From Nitrospira sp. (GTDB taxonomy: Bacteria > Nitrospirota > Nitrospiria > Nitrospirales > Nitrospiraceae): a stretch of 41,484 bases of DNA. This document shows, piece by piece, positions 6,802 through 14,910 of this stretch. Below the pieces are notes generated by a model. The model worked only from the letters and a program-made list of their open reading frames with translations, made no database searches and was not told the DNA's origin. A program made the translations under genes and the position numbers. How positions within the stretch are numbered: the first letter of the stretch is position 1; every line of letters begins with the position of its first letter. Location of the stretch: positions 1 through 41,484 of the forward strand of contig JABFSU010000031.1 of assembly GCA_013140455.1 (NCBI GenBank), written 5' to 3'.

Positions 6802-7251
6802 ATGAGAGCGATAATGAAGCAGCTCGCGACCCTCTTTACTATTCTGACGTTCACGACCATCTGGGCCGGTCCGGTCATGACGTATGCCGCCGCGCCTGAA
6901 CAGGCGCCGATCGAAATCAAGGTCCGTGTGAGTGAGAAGGGATTCCTGGACGAGAAGGGCAAACCTTATAGTCCGAAACGTGGCCTCCAGGTGCCCAAAG
7001 ACACCCCGGTAAAAATCACGTTTATCTTCAGTGAAGAGCTGACTAGCCTGGCAGTGGGCGACACCCATCAGATTGCCATCAAGTCAGAAGACGGCTGGAA
7101 GCAGGAAACCGGATCTATCTGGATCATGAACCGGGAAGCCAGCGTCAGTTTTGTCGCCGGAGAAAACGGCCGGATGCAGTATCGCGCCTACTGCATCCTC
7201 GACTGCATTGGGATGGAACATCTCACAAATTTATTGATTCAGGTCGTCTAA
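6802..7251 (+). CDS. Periplasmic cupredoxin-like protein with CuA-like cysteines
   Basis: 149 residues. A signal peptide (hydrophobic about 7-25, cleavage after TYAAA near 31) exports it. The mature part looks like a cupredoxin beta-sandwich: VKITFIFSEEL, H89 in GDTHQIAI, and a C-terminal ligand loop with C131, C135, M138 and H140 (YCILDCIGMEH). CxxxC spacing matches the CuA motif of cytochrome oxidase subunit II and nitrous oxide reductase, but the histidine is one position further on and the distal Met is missing. It could be a soluble copper carrier or electron-transfer protein. TAGGAGA lies 8 nt before the ATG. It overlaps the end of the next gene, which converges on it, by 4 nt. Confidence 0.75.
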   Translation: MRAIMKQLATLFTILTFTTIWAGPVMTYAAAPEQAPIEIKVRVSEKGFLDEKGKPYSPKRGLQVPKDTPVKITFIFSEELTSLAVGDTHQIAIKSEDGWKQETGSIWIMNREASVSFVAGENGRMQYRAYCILDCIGMEHLTNLLIQVV

Positions 7252-7655
7252 TACCCGCGCCCCGTGCTGCCACCGCGGCCCATCCGGTCGAGGGGAAGCG
7301 CCTCGTATCTGGTCTTCAGATCGGGATGCGCCGCGAGAAAACTCTTCACTCCTGCTTCATCGGCGAACACATCCTTGCTGCGCCCGCGATAATCCTCGAT
7401 TGTCAAACCGTGCTTCGAAAGCAGCGCGCCGAGCTTCGTATTGATATCCGCGCCCATTTCTTTCATTTGCTCGGGCGACGGTCGCTGCCCTTGGCCGTAC
7501 TGCTCCCCGCCCTTGAAATAGTTCGTCATCATCTCGCCGATCTCGATGCGCGCCTTCACAAACTTTTCGATATCGGCCGGCTCCGCCGCCAGACTGTATC
7601 CCGCGAACAACACAACAGCCAGCACTATTCCCAGCATGACCCGTATCTTTGCCAT
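7248..7655 (-). CDS. Secreted small helical protein of unknown function
   Basis: About 135 residues. A clear signal peptide (MAKIRVMLGIVLAVVLFAGYSLAA, cleavage near residue 24) is followed by a helical, charged mature part containing MMTNYFKGGEQYGQGQ and a glycine-rich tail (MGRGGSTGRGY). I do not recognise the family. The ATG at 7655 has AAAGGA about 7 nt upstream; a GTG one codon earlier is less likely. It converges with the cupredoxin gene and is separated from the beta-grasp gene by about 65 nt, so it may be the last gene of that minus-strand run. Confidence 0.7.
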   Translation of the reverse strand: MAKIRVMLGIVLAVVLFAGYSLAAEPADIEKFVKARIEIGEMMTNYFKGGEQYGQGQRPSPEQMKEMGADINTKLGALLSKHGLTIEDYRGRSKDVFADEAGVKSFLAAHPDLKTRYEALPLDRMGRGGSTGRGY

Positions 7656-7719
7656 CACAATATCCTTTCCATGAAAGTCCGCCCGCCGTGAACCTGCACG
7701 CGGTTGTACCGATCGCCCG

Positions 7720-7998
7720 CTACGTCGGAATGTCCCTGGTGCCGTCGTACGACATGCGGGACTGGAACGACACTTTCACCGTGTCGCCGTCCTTCACGAC
7801 CGTATCTTCGGTGCCGACCTTCTTATTCACTGAAATGAGGGCTTCGCGGCTATCGATAAATCGAAGCAGTGGTCCCAGAGACCCGGCGTTGGCCTCAATC
7901 AATTTTCTCACCGTCGTCGGCTCCGCCGACTCGATGGAGAATTCATTTTCTCCGACGGCTTCCTGGATGACTCTCCCAAATACCAGTACGGTCACCAT
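7720..7998 (-). CDS. MoaD/ThiS-like beta-grasp protein lacking a Gly-Gly end
   Basis: 92 residues from the ATG at 7998 (MVTVLVFGRVIQEAVGE); GGACGAGGA lies just upstream. The pattern VRKLIEANAGSLGPLLRFID...LISVNKKVGTEDTVVKDGDTVKV fits the ubiquitin-like fold of MoaD and ThiS sulfur carriers. Those end in Gly-Gly, which is adenylated and thiolated. Here the protein ends in GTRDIPT, so it probably cannot carry sulfur in that way. It sits downstream of a cytochrome and an FAD/Fe-S oxidoreductase, which suggests a structural or binding role in that redox unit. Confidence 0.7.
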   Translation of the reverse strand: MVTVLVFGRVIQEAVGENEFSIESAEPTTVRKLIEANAGSLGPLLRFIDSREALISVNKKVGTEDTVVKDGDTVKVSFQSRMSYDGTRDIPT

Positions 7999-8028
7999 AG
8001 TTCCTCGTCCTTTGCCTGACACACGTTA

Positions 8029-8054
8029 CTGATATGGCTTATAACACATATCAG
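8029..8054. promoter_or_regulatory. Inverted repeat upstream of the beta-grasp gene
   Basis: CTGATATG (8029-8036) and CATATCAG (8047-8054) form a perfect 8-bp inverted repeat around a 10-nt centre with a TTATAA-like sequence on the minus strand. It lies about 30 nt before the start at 7998, so it could be an operator or a hairpin in the leader. The regulator is unknown. Confidence 0.4.
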
Positions 8055-8106
8055 CTGACGACTTTTGGCGTAGGCGACCGGTGTCTCACGACACTTTCCC
8101 GCCGGC

Positions 8107-8340
8107 TCACCGCGCATGACAACGGAAGCAATCCTGCCGCCTGGGGTGGCGATCCGGTAGCGGCTTGGCGGCACCGGCTTGATGGCAGGCCACACAGTCT
8201 TTTTCAATCATGACCGCCTGATGCTCGGCATTCTTGGGAATGACCGGGTTGCGATCTTTGGGAGTCGGCAGCAGCGACACTCCCACGACAACCGCAACGG
8301 CAAAGAGGACAAACCACCAATCGACTTTTCGCAACTTCAT
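8107..8340 (-). CDS. Small membrane-anchored diheme c-type cytochrome
   Basis: 77 residues. One N-terminal membrane segment (about 8-25, WWFVLFAVAVVVGVSLL) anchors a short periplasmic domain with two CxxCH heme-binding motifs, CVACH and CFRCH. A further His (AEHQAVM) and the HPRR segment could give the second axial ligands. The ATG overlaps the TGA of the upstream oxidoreductase gene by 4 nt, so the two are translationally coupled, and this cytochrome probably takes electrons from that enzyme. It resembles small NrfH/NapB-like mini-cytochromes, but is too short for a firm family call. Confidence 0.85.
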   Translation of the reverse strand: MKLRKVDWWFVLFAVAVVVGVSLLPTPKDRNPVIPKNAEHQAVMIEKDCVACHQAGAAKPLPDRHPRRQDCFRCHAR

Positions 8341-11183
8341 GAATGGAGTGTTCCTTTATTTGGCTCCGCTGCCTCGTAGGCTTCGTTCAGCAACTGCGCT
8401 ACGTGCTTCACTTCGACCCGCTCCGGCAATCCATTCTTGAGCTGGATCATGCAGGCGGGACAACTGGTCGCGACAACCTCCGCTCCGACCTGCTCGACGG
8501 CCCTGGTTTTGCGCGCCATGATTTTCTGCGAGGTGTCGTAATCCTTCACGATGAACGTGCCTGCACCACCGGCGCAGCGATCGGCATCGGGCATCTCGGC
8601 ATAGTTCAGGCCAGGCAACGAAGCTAGAATCTTGCGTGGCTCTTTCGTCACCCCGGCGGCCCGGAGGTGGCAGGAGGAATGGTACGTGACGCACTTGGTA
8701 CGCGACGCGGCCTGCGCCATGGGCGGCTGCTGCGGCGATCGCGCCACGAATTCGGCGATATGCACGACCTTCTTCGCGAGATGTTCCGCCTGGCGCCGCT
8801 CATCACCATCGGGGAAAAGTGTTGGGTAGTCCTTCAGCATCAGCGTACAGGAGGCGCAACCGGTCACGACCGTGTCGTAGGAGGCAACGGACTGCATATT
8901 GAACCGGGCCCCTTCACGTGTCAGATCCTGATGCCCGTAGGTCTGGATCGGCGTGCCGGAACAACGTTGCGGCGGCAGGGCCGGTTCCACTCCGTGCTTC
9001 CGCAACACCCCGATCACCGCATCGCCCACCCCGTCATCGAAATAATTCGCAGCACAACCGTGGAAATAGGCGACGCCTCCCGGCAAGGGCTGATCACCCG
9101 GCGTCGGGATCAACGATGCATGGCGCTCCCGCAGTTGTCTGGAGGCAATGCGCGGCAAGAGCAGTTCTTGAGGCAGTCGGGCCGTCGGCGCAAGGGCCTT
9201 GAGCACCAGCGCGGCTCCCCACTCCATGACCCGCCGGATCACCGGCCGATCCCACAGGTCTTGCGTGCGTCCCAGGAACTTCAGGACGGGCTCAAACGAG
9301 TTCCCCCTGGCCTGCCAGCGAAAAATCCATCCGGTGAGGCGGTTGGGATGCTCTGCCCGCTTCTTCAGAATCAAGTCGGACACATCGACGCCCGCCGGAC
9401 AAGCGGTCCGGCAGGATTTGCAATTCACACAGGCGTCGACCACCCGCCTGGAGTTGAGATAGCTGTAATCCTTCGACGTGACGATCTCGAACCAGCCGCG
9501 CGAGCTCATGTCTTCTGACTGGAAGACGTCGTAGACCGGACAGACTGAATTGCATTTGGCACAGGTCGCGCAGGACTTCGACAGCCTGGTGTAATCGATA
9601 TGCTCGGTAAACGGCACGTCACTGACCTTGATACCGGGATTGAGCACATTGACGGGATCAAAGGCCCGCTTCACGTCCACAAACAACCCGTACAACTCCT
9701 CGCCGAACATCTTCCTGACGTACTCGGCCCGCACACGGCCGTCGCCGTGTTCGCCGCAGATGGACCCGCCAAAGCGGTCCAACACCGTCGAATGAATTTC
9801 GCCATAGGCCTGCACCATCTTGTCGAAATCCTGGCGATCATTGACGTCGAGCAGCGGCACAATATGCGCATTGCCGTTCCCGATGTGACCGAAAATCGCA
9901 ACCGGCACCTTCTGCCCGGCAAAGTACTCTTCCAGATAGCGAATCAGCTCGCTGATCCGTTCGGCACGCACCACCACATCATCGACAAAATTGATCGGCT
10001 TCTTGCGCGGATCGAATCGATAGAGGGTGGGATACAGCGCTTTACGCGCCTTCCACAATTGCTCACGCTGCTCAGGATCGAAGGCGAGCGTCAGATCAGC
10101 CGCGAGACGAAACGGCCGGCAGACCGCTGCCATCTGTTCAGCCCGTTCATGCAGATCGACCGCGAGCGAGTCGGCGTCGAGTTCAGCCAGCAGGGTGGCG
10201 GCCGCATCGGCGGGAATGCCATGTTTCCCCCGCCCGATGAGGTCGAGCGTATTGGCGTCCATGACTTCGAGCGCACTCGGCTGTAGCGCCAACAACAGGG
10301 GCACGGCCGCCCCGACATCCTCCAGATGCCGGAAATGAATCAAAGCCGTGAGCGTCGCTTTCGGTTTCTCGACCAGCCGAAGCGTGGCTTCGCTCATGAC
10401 CCCCAGCGTGCCTTCACTGCCGACAAAGAGCTTCGGCAGATCGAACTGTCCCTGAGCCAGCCCATCGACCAATCCAAACAAGTTGTATCCGGAGCTGTTC
10501 TTGCTGACCGTCGGACGTCTGCCGTTGATCAGATCAGCGTGCGACTGCGCCAACACCAGCAGGTCGCGGAGGGCCGGAATCGTCGAAAGGAGGCGTTCCA
10601 GCGCCGGATCGTTCAGCGCATAGGCCTTCGCCTCCAGCCACGTTCCTGATTCCAGGCACAGCCGGAGCCGATGGACGTTGTCCTTGACCGACCCATAGCG
10701 CAGCGTATGGGGTCCGGAAGAGTTATTCGCGAGCATCCCGCCGAGCTTGCACATATCGCCGCTCGACGGATCGGGCCCGAACAAGAGCCCCTGCCGGGCC
10801 AACTGCTTATTCAGTTCCGCCAGGACGATGCCCGGCTGCACCCGCGCCCAACGCTCTTCACGATTGACTTCAAGAATCCGATTCAGCCGCGAGACATCGA
10901 GAATAATGCCGCTCCCGATGGCCGACCCGGTGAGATTCGTCCCGGCTGCGCGCGGGGTGAGCGGAATGCCACGAGACCGGGCATAGCGGATAGTCTTCGC
11001 GATGTCGTCCTCGGACTCCACCAACACCACGGCCTGCGGCACCATGCGGTAAATACTCGCATCGACGGCGTAGGCTGTCTTAGTAGGGAAATCGTCTTTG
11101 ACTTTATCGGACCCGAGTTGAGCCCGGAGATCAGCGGCAATCGCACGCGAACGGTCTGGCAGAATGAGAGTTGGCGCAGTCAT
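8337..11183 (-). CDS. FAD/4Fe-4S D-2-hydroxyacid dehydrogenase fusion (GlcD-GlcF/YdiJ type)
   Basis: 948-residue fusion that oxidises a D-2-hydroxyacid such as D-lactate, glycolate or D-2-hydroxyglutarate. Residues about 40-210 form a PCMH-type FAD-binding domain (PRAAGTNLTGSAIG, GGMLANNSSGPHTLRYG). About 260-525 is the FAD-oxidase C-terminal domain, with the IFGHIGNGNAHI and GGSICGEHGDGRVR motifs. Two 4Fe-4S sites follow (CATCAKCNSVCP and CVNCKSCRTACP), then two cysteine-rich CCG domains (GCAANYF, GCASCTLML; CHLRAAG, CAGGAGTF, CPACMIQL). No signal peptide or membrane span is seen. The coupled diheme cytochrome downstream is a likely electron acceptor. Substrate cannot be fixed from sequence. 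Confidence 0.93.
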   Translation of the reverse strand: MTAPTLILPDRSRAIAADLRAQLGSDKVKDDFPTKTAYAVDASIYRMVPQAVVLVESEDDIAKTIRYARSRGIPLTPRAAGTNLTGSAIGSGIILDVSRLNRILEVNREERWARVQPGIVLAELNKQLARQGLLFGPDPSSGDMCKLGGMLANNSSGPHTLRYGSVKDNVHRLRLCLESGTWLEAKAYALNDPALERLLSTIPALRDLLVLAQSHADLINGRRPTVSKNSSGYNLFGLVDGLAQGQFDLPKLFVGSEGTLGVMSEATLRLVEKPKATLTALIHFRHLEDVGAAVPLLLALQPSALEVMDANTLDLIGRGKHGIPADAAATLLAELDADSLAVDLHERAEQMAAVCRPFRLAADLTLAFDPEQREQLWKARKALYPTLYRFDPRKKPINFVDDVVVRAERISELIRYLEEYFAGQKVPVAIFGHIGNGNAHIVPLLDVNDRQDFDKMVQAYGEIHSTVLDRFGGSICGEHGDGRVRAEYVRKMFGEELYGLFVDVKRAFDPVNVLNPGIKVSDVPFTEHIDYTRLSKSCATCAKCNSVCPVYDVFQSEDMSSRGWFEIVTSKDYSYLNSRRVVDACVNCKSCRTACPAGVDVSDLILKKRAEHPNRLTGWIFRWQARGNSFEPVLKFLGRTQDLWDRPVIRRVMEWGAALVLKALAPTARLPQELLLPRIASRQLRERHASLIPTPGDQPLPGGVAYFHGCAANYFDDGVGDAVIGVLRKHGVEPALPPQRCSGTPIQTYGHQDLTREGARFNMQSVASYDTVVTGCASCTLMLKDYPTLFPDGDERRQAEHLAKKVVHIAEFVARSPQQPPMAQAASRTKCVTYHSSCHLRAAGVTKEPRKILASLPGLNYAEMPDADRCAGGAGTFIVKDYDTSQKIMARKTRAVEQVGAEVVATSCPACMIQLKNGLPERVEVKHVAQLLNEAYEAAEPNKGTLHS

Positions 11184-11294
11184 AGTTCAAGCGTGGGGCA
11201 TTCTAGACGGCCCGCACAATGAGAACAAGGGGACTAACTCAAACTCCTTGTTGACCGGCGCGCTGATCCCCTAGAATATGCAACCGGAGTTTCT

Positions 11295-12266
11295 ATGTCA
11301 CGTCCAACACTCTACATCACGCGTCCACTCCCTGCACCGGTTATGACAGCTCTGCGTGAGCGCTATACCCTCGTCTCCGAACCGGTAGAAAACCAGATTC
11401 CCACCGGCGACGATCAGCGGCGGGGCTTCGCGCAAGCCGACGCCGTCATCTGCACGCTGGCCGACCCGATCACCGACGAGTTGCTCGCTGCAGCGCCGCG
11501 GCTGAAGATCGTGGCCAACTATGCGGTAGGGTACAACAACATTGACGTGGCCGCCGCTACGCGACGCGGGATCGTCGTAACGAATACACCGGATGTTCTG
11601 ACGGATGCCACAGCCGATCTCACCTGGGCGCTGATCCTGGCGGTAGCCCGGCGCGTGACGGAAGGCGATCGGTGGGCTCGCTCCGGACAATGGCCCGGCT
11701 GGGCGCCGACTCAAATGCTGGGAACGGATGTCACGGGGAAAACGCTGGGCATCATCGGTATGGGGAGGATCGGTCAGGCCGTCGCCCTGCGCGCGCAGGG
11801 ATTCCGCATGCCGGTGCTCTATGCCGGCCGCCGGCCCTGCTCCACTCCGCCAAGCGCAACGACCTGGACTCACCGACCATTGGAGGAGGTGCTGACGCAG
11901 TCCGACTTCGTATCGCTGCACGTGCCCCTGTCGGAAGCGACGCGCCACCTCATTGGATCGCGCGAGCTGGCCATGATGAAATCCACGGCGTTTCTGATCA
12001 ACACATCCCGCGGCCCGGTCATCGACGAAACAGCCCTCCTCGCCGCCTTACGACAAGGCACGATTGCCGGCGCAGGATTAGATGTTTATGAACGGGAGCC
12101 GCTGATCACAGCCGGACTGGAGACACTGCCGAATGTTGTGCTGCTTCCCCATTTGGGGTCAGCCACGCAACAAATACGCATCAAGATGGGAATGCTCTGT
12201 GTGGAAAATATTGCGGCGGTACTTGGGGGACGTCCCCCGTTGAACCCGGTCAACAGAGAAGCCTAG
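11295..12266 (+). CDS. D-2-hydroxyacid dehydrogenase (glyoxylate reductase-like)
   Basis: 323-residue NAD(P)-dependent enzyme of the D-isomer 2-hydroxyacid dehydrogenase family, cytosolic. The nucleotide-binding motif GMGRIG lies at about 155-160, with RR following at the end of strand 2 (YAGRR), which favours NADPH. The catalytic triad is visible: R239 in NTSRGPVIDE, E268 in YEREP and H286 in LLPHLGSAT. Glyoxylate or hydroxypyruvate is a likely substrate. It is divergent from the FAD/Fe-S hydroxyacid oxidoreductase with about 110 nt between, so the two could act on the same 2-oxo/2-hydroxyacid pair in opposite directions. Its end overlaps the convergent TPR gene by 4 nt. Confidence 0.9.
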   Translation: MSRPTLYITRPLPAPVMTALRERYTLVSEPVENQIPTGDDQRRGFAQADAVICTLADPITDELLAAAPRLKIVANYAVGYNNIDVAAATRRGIVVTNTPDVLTDATADLTWALILAVARRVTEGDRWARSGQWPGWAPTQMLGTDVTGKTLGIIGMGRIGQAVALRAQGFRMPVLYAGRRPCSTPPSATTWTHRPLEEVLTQSDFVSLHVPLSEATRHLIGSRELAMMKSTAFLINTSRGPVIDETALLAALRQGTIAGAGLDVYEREPLITAGLETLPNVVLLPHLGSATQQIRIKMGMLCVENIAAVLGGRPPLNPVNREA

Positions 12267-14260
12267 CTGGCGATACGGAACTCACTCTGGGCAGATGACG
12301 CCTTGCCGCGGAGGGACTCCAACCGTTGCGGGACGTCATGAAATGACGGAATCATCTGGTAGATGGTCACGGCCTTTCCCCACTGCGATTCTGCTTCATA
12401 CAACATTCCCAGCTCGTATCGAATCGCCTGCCCCTTCGCTCCGTTGCAGCGAGGATCCGACAGCACCGCTTCCAAACCTCGAATCGCCGGTTCATACGCA
12501 CGCTGGTCCTTGAGGCACAGCGCTGTCATCAGACAGGAATCCAGGTAGAGCGAATCGGCTGACTTGGACACATCAAACTCGTCCATCGCGTCTTCGTACA
12601 GCCCCATGTTCTTGTAGGCGACGCCTAACGTAAAATGTGCCTCATAGTCGGGTGCCGACTCCGCAGACACCGCCGATGATGCCTCAGCCATGCCGGATGG
12701 CATCGCCATCGGCTCAATGGACACAGGCTCGATACTCAACGGCACTTCCTCTGGTGGCTTCATCAGCCAGGTATCCGGAAGTGGCTGATCATCAGCCGCC
12801 GACACGTGTTCCCCTGCTGACGCCGCTTCATCTGCAGCCGGCTCAACCCTACTCACAGGTCCGACAGAATTGAGAGTGGCTTCGTTGACAGGAATCTGCC
12901 AAGTCTCAGCCGACGTGGCAACCGGGACGGCAAACGCAGGATCGTCCGGGACGGCTCCGGCCAGAGTGAATTCTGAGGTCTCGACCGCAGGCAGCACTGA
13001 GACCGGTTCTGGGTCCTGAGCAAGCGGTTCTGCAACGGACTGTACGACCGGTTCGACAGCACCCGCAGACTCGGCCGGAGTTTCACCACCCATGAGCACG
13101 GTCAAGCGTGTAACCAAGTCCGAGTCCGGGGCCAGGACTTTCACCTTCTCAAACAGCTCTTCGTGCAAACTCTCCATTCCCGGTTCGGGATGCAATAAGA
13201 GCAGCTCCACCGCCTTCGCATACTGCTGTGCGGCAGCAGTCGAGTCGCCCTTTTCCTCGAAGAGTTCCGCCGACAATTCAATGAGCGGAACCGAATTCGG
13301 CTCGGCAGCCAGGAACTCCGAGACCAGCGCTTCGGCTAATGGGTAGTCTTGTGCACGGAGCGCAGCTCCGGCCAGAAAGCGATACTCTCCCAACGCCACC
13401 TGCACATCGCCGCGCTGCAAATGCAGCCGGGCGAGTAATTGGCATACCTGTGGATTCCCCGGTTCCCGCGTCAGCAACTGGTTGAGAATCGCTTCAGCCC
13501 CGGCATACTGATTCTCATCCATTCGGCGCGTCGCTTCAGCGAGCAAATCCAACGGCTCCGATGGACGGCTCGCCGTAGCGGACGCCCCCCCAAACGTCGC
13601 AGGTTTCCCGGAAGCAGCCCCGCCTTTTTGCGCACTCTCGACAAACTGGGCGGCTTCATTGTTCTTCGGATCGATCCGTAGCACCGCGAGATAGGCATCC
13701 TTCGCCTCGTCATAGCGGCCCTGTGCCGATCGTTCCCGTCCCAGCTGCAGATAGACCTTCGTCGCCTCGTCCTGAAGGTTTTCCTGGAGACACAGCTCCG
13801 CGACGCGCTGTTGGGCATCGAGGTTCGATGGATCCTGGCTGACGATTTTCTTGTAGACCTCCAGCGCCTCTTTGCCTTTCCGCTCCTTGAGGTAATACTT
13901 GCCCAGCGTGAGATAGTCCTGGACCGCACTACTCAGTAGCCCACGTTCAGCATTGAGATCACCGAGATGGCGATAGACTTCGTACCGGGTAGGGTCGACC
14001 TTGAGAACTTTCTTATACGTCGCAATAGCCTTGAGCGTCGCGCCTTCCGATCGGAAACCGGCGGCCGCTTGAAGGAACGCCGTGATCGCCTCGGGTACCG
14101 CGTTGCGTTTGAGATGGAGATCTCCGATTGAGTTGTGGATGCTGCCGTCGTTCGGGGCTTCTCCGGCCAGTTTTCGCCACTCAGCAATCGCGGCATCGTA
14201 CTGCCCTTTGGCTGCCAACAACTGCGCACTCTGCAGAACTTTTGTCCGATCAACGGCCAA
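12263..14260 (-). CDS. Large tetratricopeptide-repeat protein
   Basis: 665 residues starting at TTG (14260), with AGAGG about 7 nt upstream. Tandem TPR helices fill about 1-215 (AAKGQYDAAIAEWRKLAGEAP, IATYKKVLKVDPTRYEVYRHL, EALEVYKKIVSQDPSN, AKDAYLAVLRIDPKN) and about 230-375. A low-complexity linker rich in Pro, Val, Ala, Glu and Ser spans about 395-545, and two more TPRs close the protein (FTLGVAYKNMGLYEDAMDEFD; IRYELGMLYEAESQWGKAVTIYQ). No signal peptide is seen, so it is probably a cytoplasmic scaffold. The overall form resembles FrzS/FimV-like TPR proteins with a flexible middle, but no partner is identified. Confidence 0.9.
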   Translation of the reverse strand: MAVDRTKVLQSAQLLAAKGQYDAAIAEWRKLAGEAPNDGSIHNSIGDLHLKRNAVPEAITAFLQAAAGFRSEGATLKAIATYKKVLKVDPTRYEVYRHLGDLNAERGLLSSAVQDYLTLGKYYLKERKGKEALEVYKKIVSQDPSNLDAQQRVAELCLQENLQDEATKVYLQLGRERSAQGRYDEAKDAYLAVLRIDPKNNEAAQFVESAQKGGAASGKPATFGGASATASRPSEPLDLLAEATRRMDENQYAGAEAILNQLLTREPGNPQVCQLLARLHLQRGDVQVALGEYRFLAGAALRAQDYPLAEALVSEFLAAEPNSVPLIELSAELFEEKGDSTAAAQQYAKAVELLLLHPEPGMESLHEELFEKVKVLAPDSDLVTRLTVLMGGETPAESAGAVEPVVQSVAEPLAQDPEPVSVLPAVETSEFTLAGAVPDDPAFAVPVATSAETWQIPVNEATLNSVGPVSRVEPAADEAASAGEHVSAADDQPLPDTWLMKPPEEVPLSIEPVSIEPMAMPSGMAEASSAVSAESAPDYEAHFTLGVAYKNMGLYEDAMDEFDVSKSADSLYLDSCLMTALCLKDQRAYEPAIRGLEAVLSDPRCNGAKGQAIRYELGMLYEAESQWGKAVTIYQMIPSFHDVPQRLESLRGKASSAQSEFRIAS

Positions 14261-14337
14261 GACAGACCTCTATGTGGAAGAATAGGCAAACGCTAACAGT
14301 ATCAATAGGTTTTGTCCAGAAAATGGCAGAAACAAAA

Positions 14338-14370
14338 GGGGCGTGTTTTCCCTGAAGAAAAACACGCCCC
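14338..14370 (-). terminator. Rho-independent terminator of the cold-shock gene
   Basis: GGGGCGTGTTTT (14338-14349) and AAAACACGCCCC (14359-14370) form a perfect 12-bp stem with a 9-nt loop. On the minus strand it is followed by TTTTGTTT. It ends cold-shock transcription and separates it from the downstream TPR gene. Confidence 0.9.
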
Positions 14371-14395
14371 TCACTCTAGCAGTCTATGCAGATTC

Positions 14396-14611
14396 TTAAG
14401 CGGAAAGCTCGGCCTTCAGCACGTTGGCAGCTTGCGGCCCTTTCGCTCCTTGTACGATGTCGAACTCAACCGGTTCGCCTTCTTTCAAAGTCTTGAATCC
14501 GTCGCCCTGAAGCGCTGAATAGTGCACAAAGACATCGTCGCCGCTATCCAACCGGATAAAGCCGAAACCCTTCCGGTCATTGAACCACTTCACTGTTCCT
14601 TTGGTCTTCAC
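14396..14611 (-). CDS. CspA-family cold-shock protein
   Basis: 71-residue single cold-shock domain that binds single-stranded RNA or DNA as a chaperone. RNP1 (KGFGFIR) and RNP2 (VFVHYSAL) are intact, and the N-terminus is the typical [14 protein letters not shown]. The start is GTG with AAGGAGGATCTT directly upstream. A promoter about 170 nt upstream gives a long leader, as in temperature-controlled csp mRNAs. Confidence 0.97.
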   Translation of the reverse strand: MKTKGTVKWFNDRKGFGFIRLDSGDDVFVHYSALQGDGFKTLKEGEPVEFDIVQGAKGPQAANVLKAELSA

Positions 14612-14788
14612 AAGATCCTCCTTTTCTCAATGACTACGTGTAGTTACGCAGTCGGCCAAACACGCCGTACAGAGACACAGATGATTGCGATGAACAGAAA
14701 GAGAGAAGTGAGAGGATCGACTGACGGGCGTCTGCAGAAAAAATTGAATCACGCACAGAACCCATCCGTGAAATGAAGAAGCGACGTG

Positions 14789-14817
14789 GAAGTACCACAG
14801 CACTTCCACCTTGTCAA
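14789..14817 (-). promoter_or_regulatory. Candidate cold-shock gene promoter
   Basis: On the minus strand, TTGACA (14812-14817) and TGG-TACTTC (hexamer 14789-14794, extended -10) are 17 nt apart. The resulting mRNA would have a leader of about 170 nt before the GTG at 14611. The promoter overlaps an 8-bp inverted repeat (GTGGAAGT...ACTTCCAC, 14786-14809) that could be a repressor site. Confidence 0.5.
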
Positions 14818-14910
14818 GGGACGCATTCGGCCCCGGCGATATCCTCACGCGGTTTACAAGGTCGCACGACTGCCCTATAGTGCCGCAACGCGTCCACGAC
14901 CGTTACCCTT

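Noticed and set aside
8667-9518. 283-residue plus-strand frame and the neighbouring long frames at 9600-10286 and 10671-11222
   Set aside because: All are antisense to the 948-residue FAD/Fe-S enzyme, whose cofactor motifs are unmistakable.
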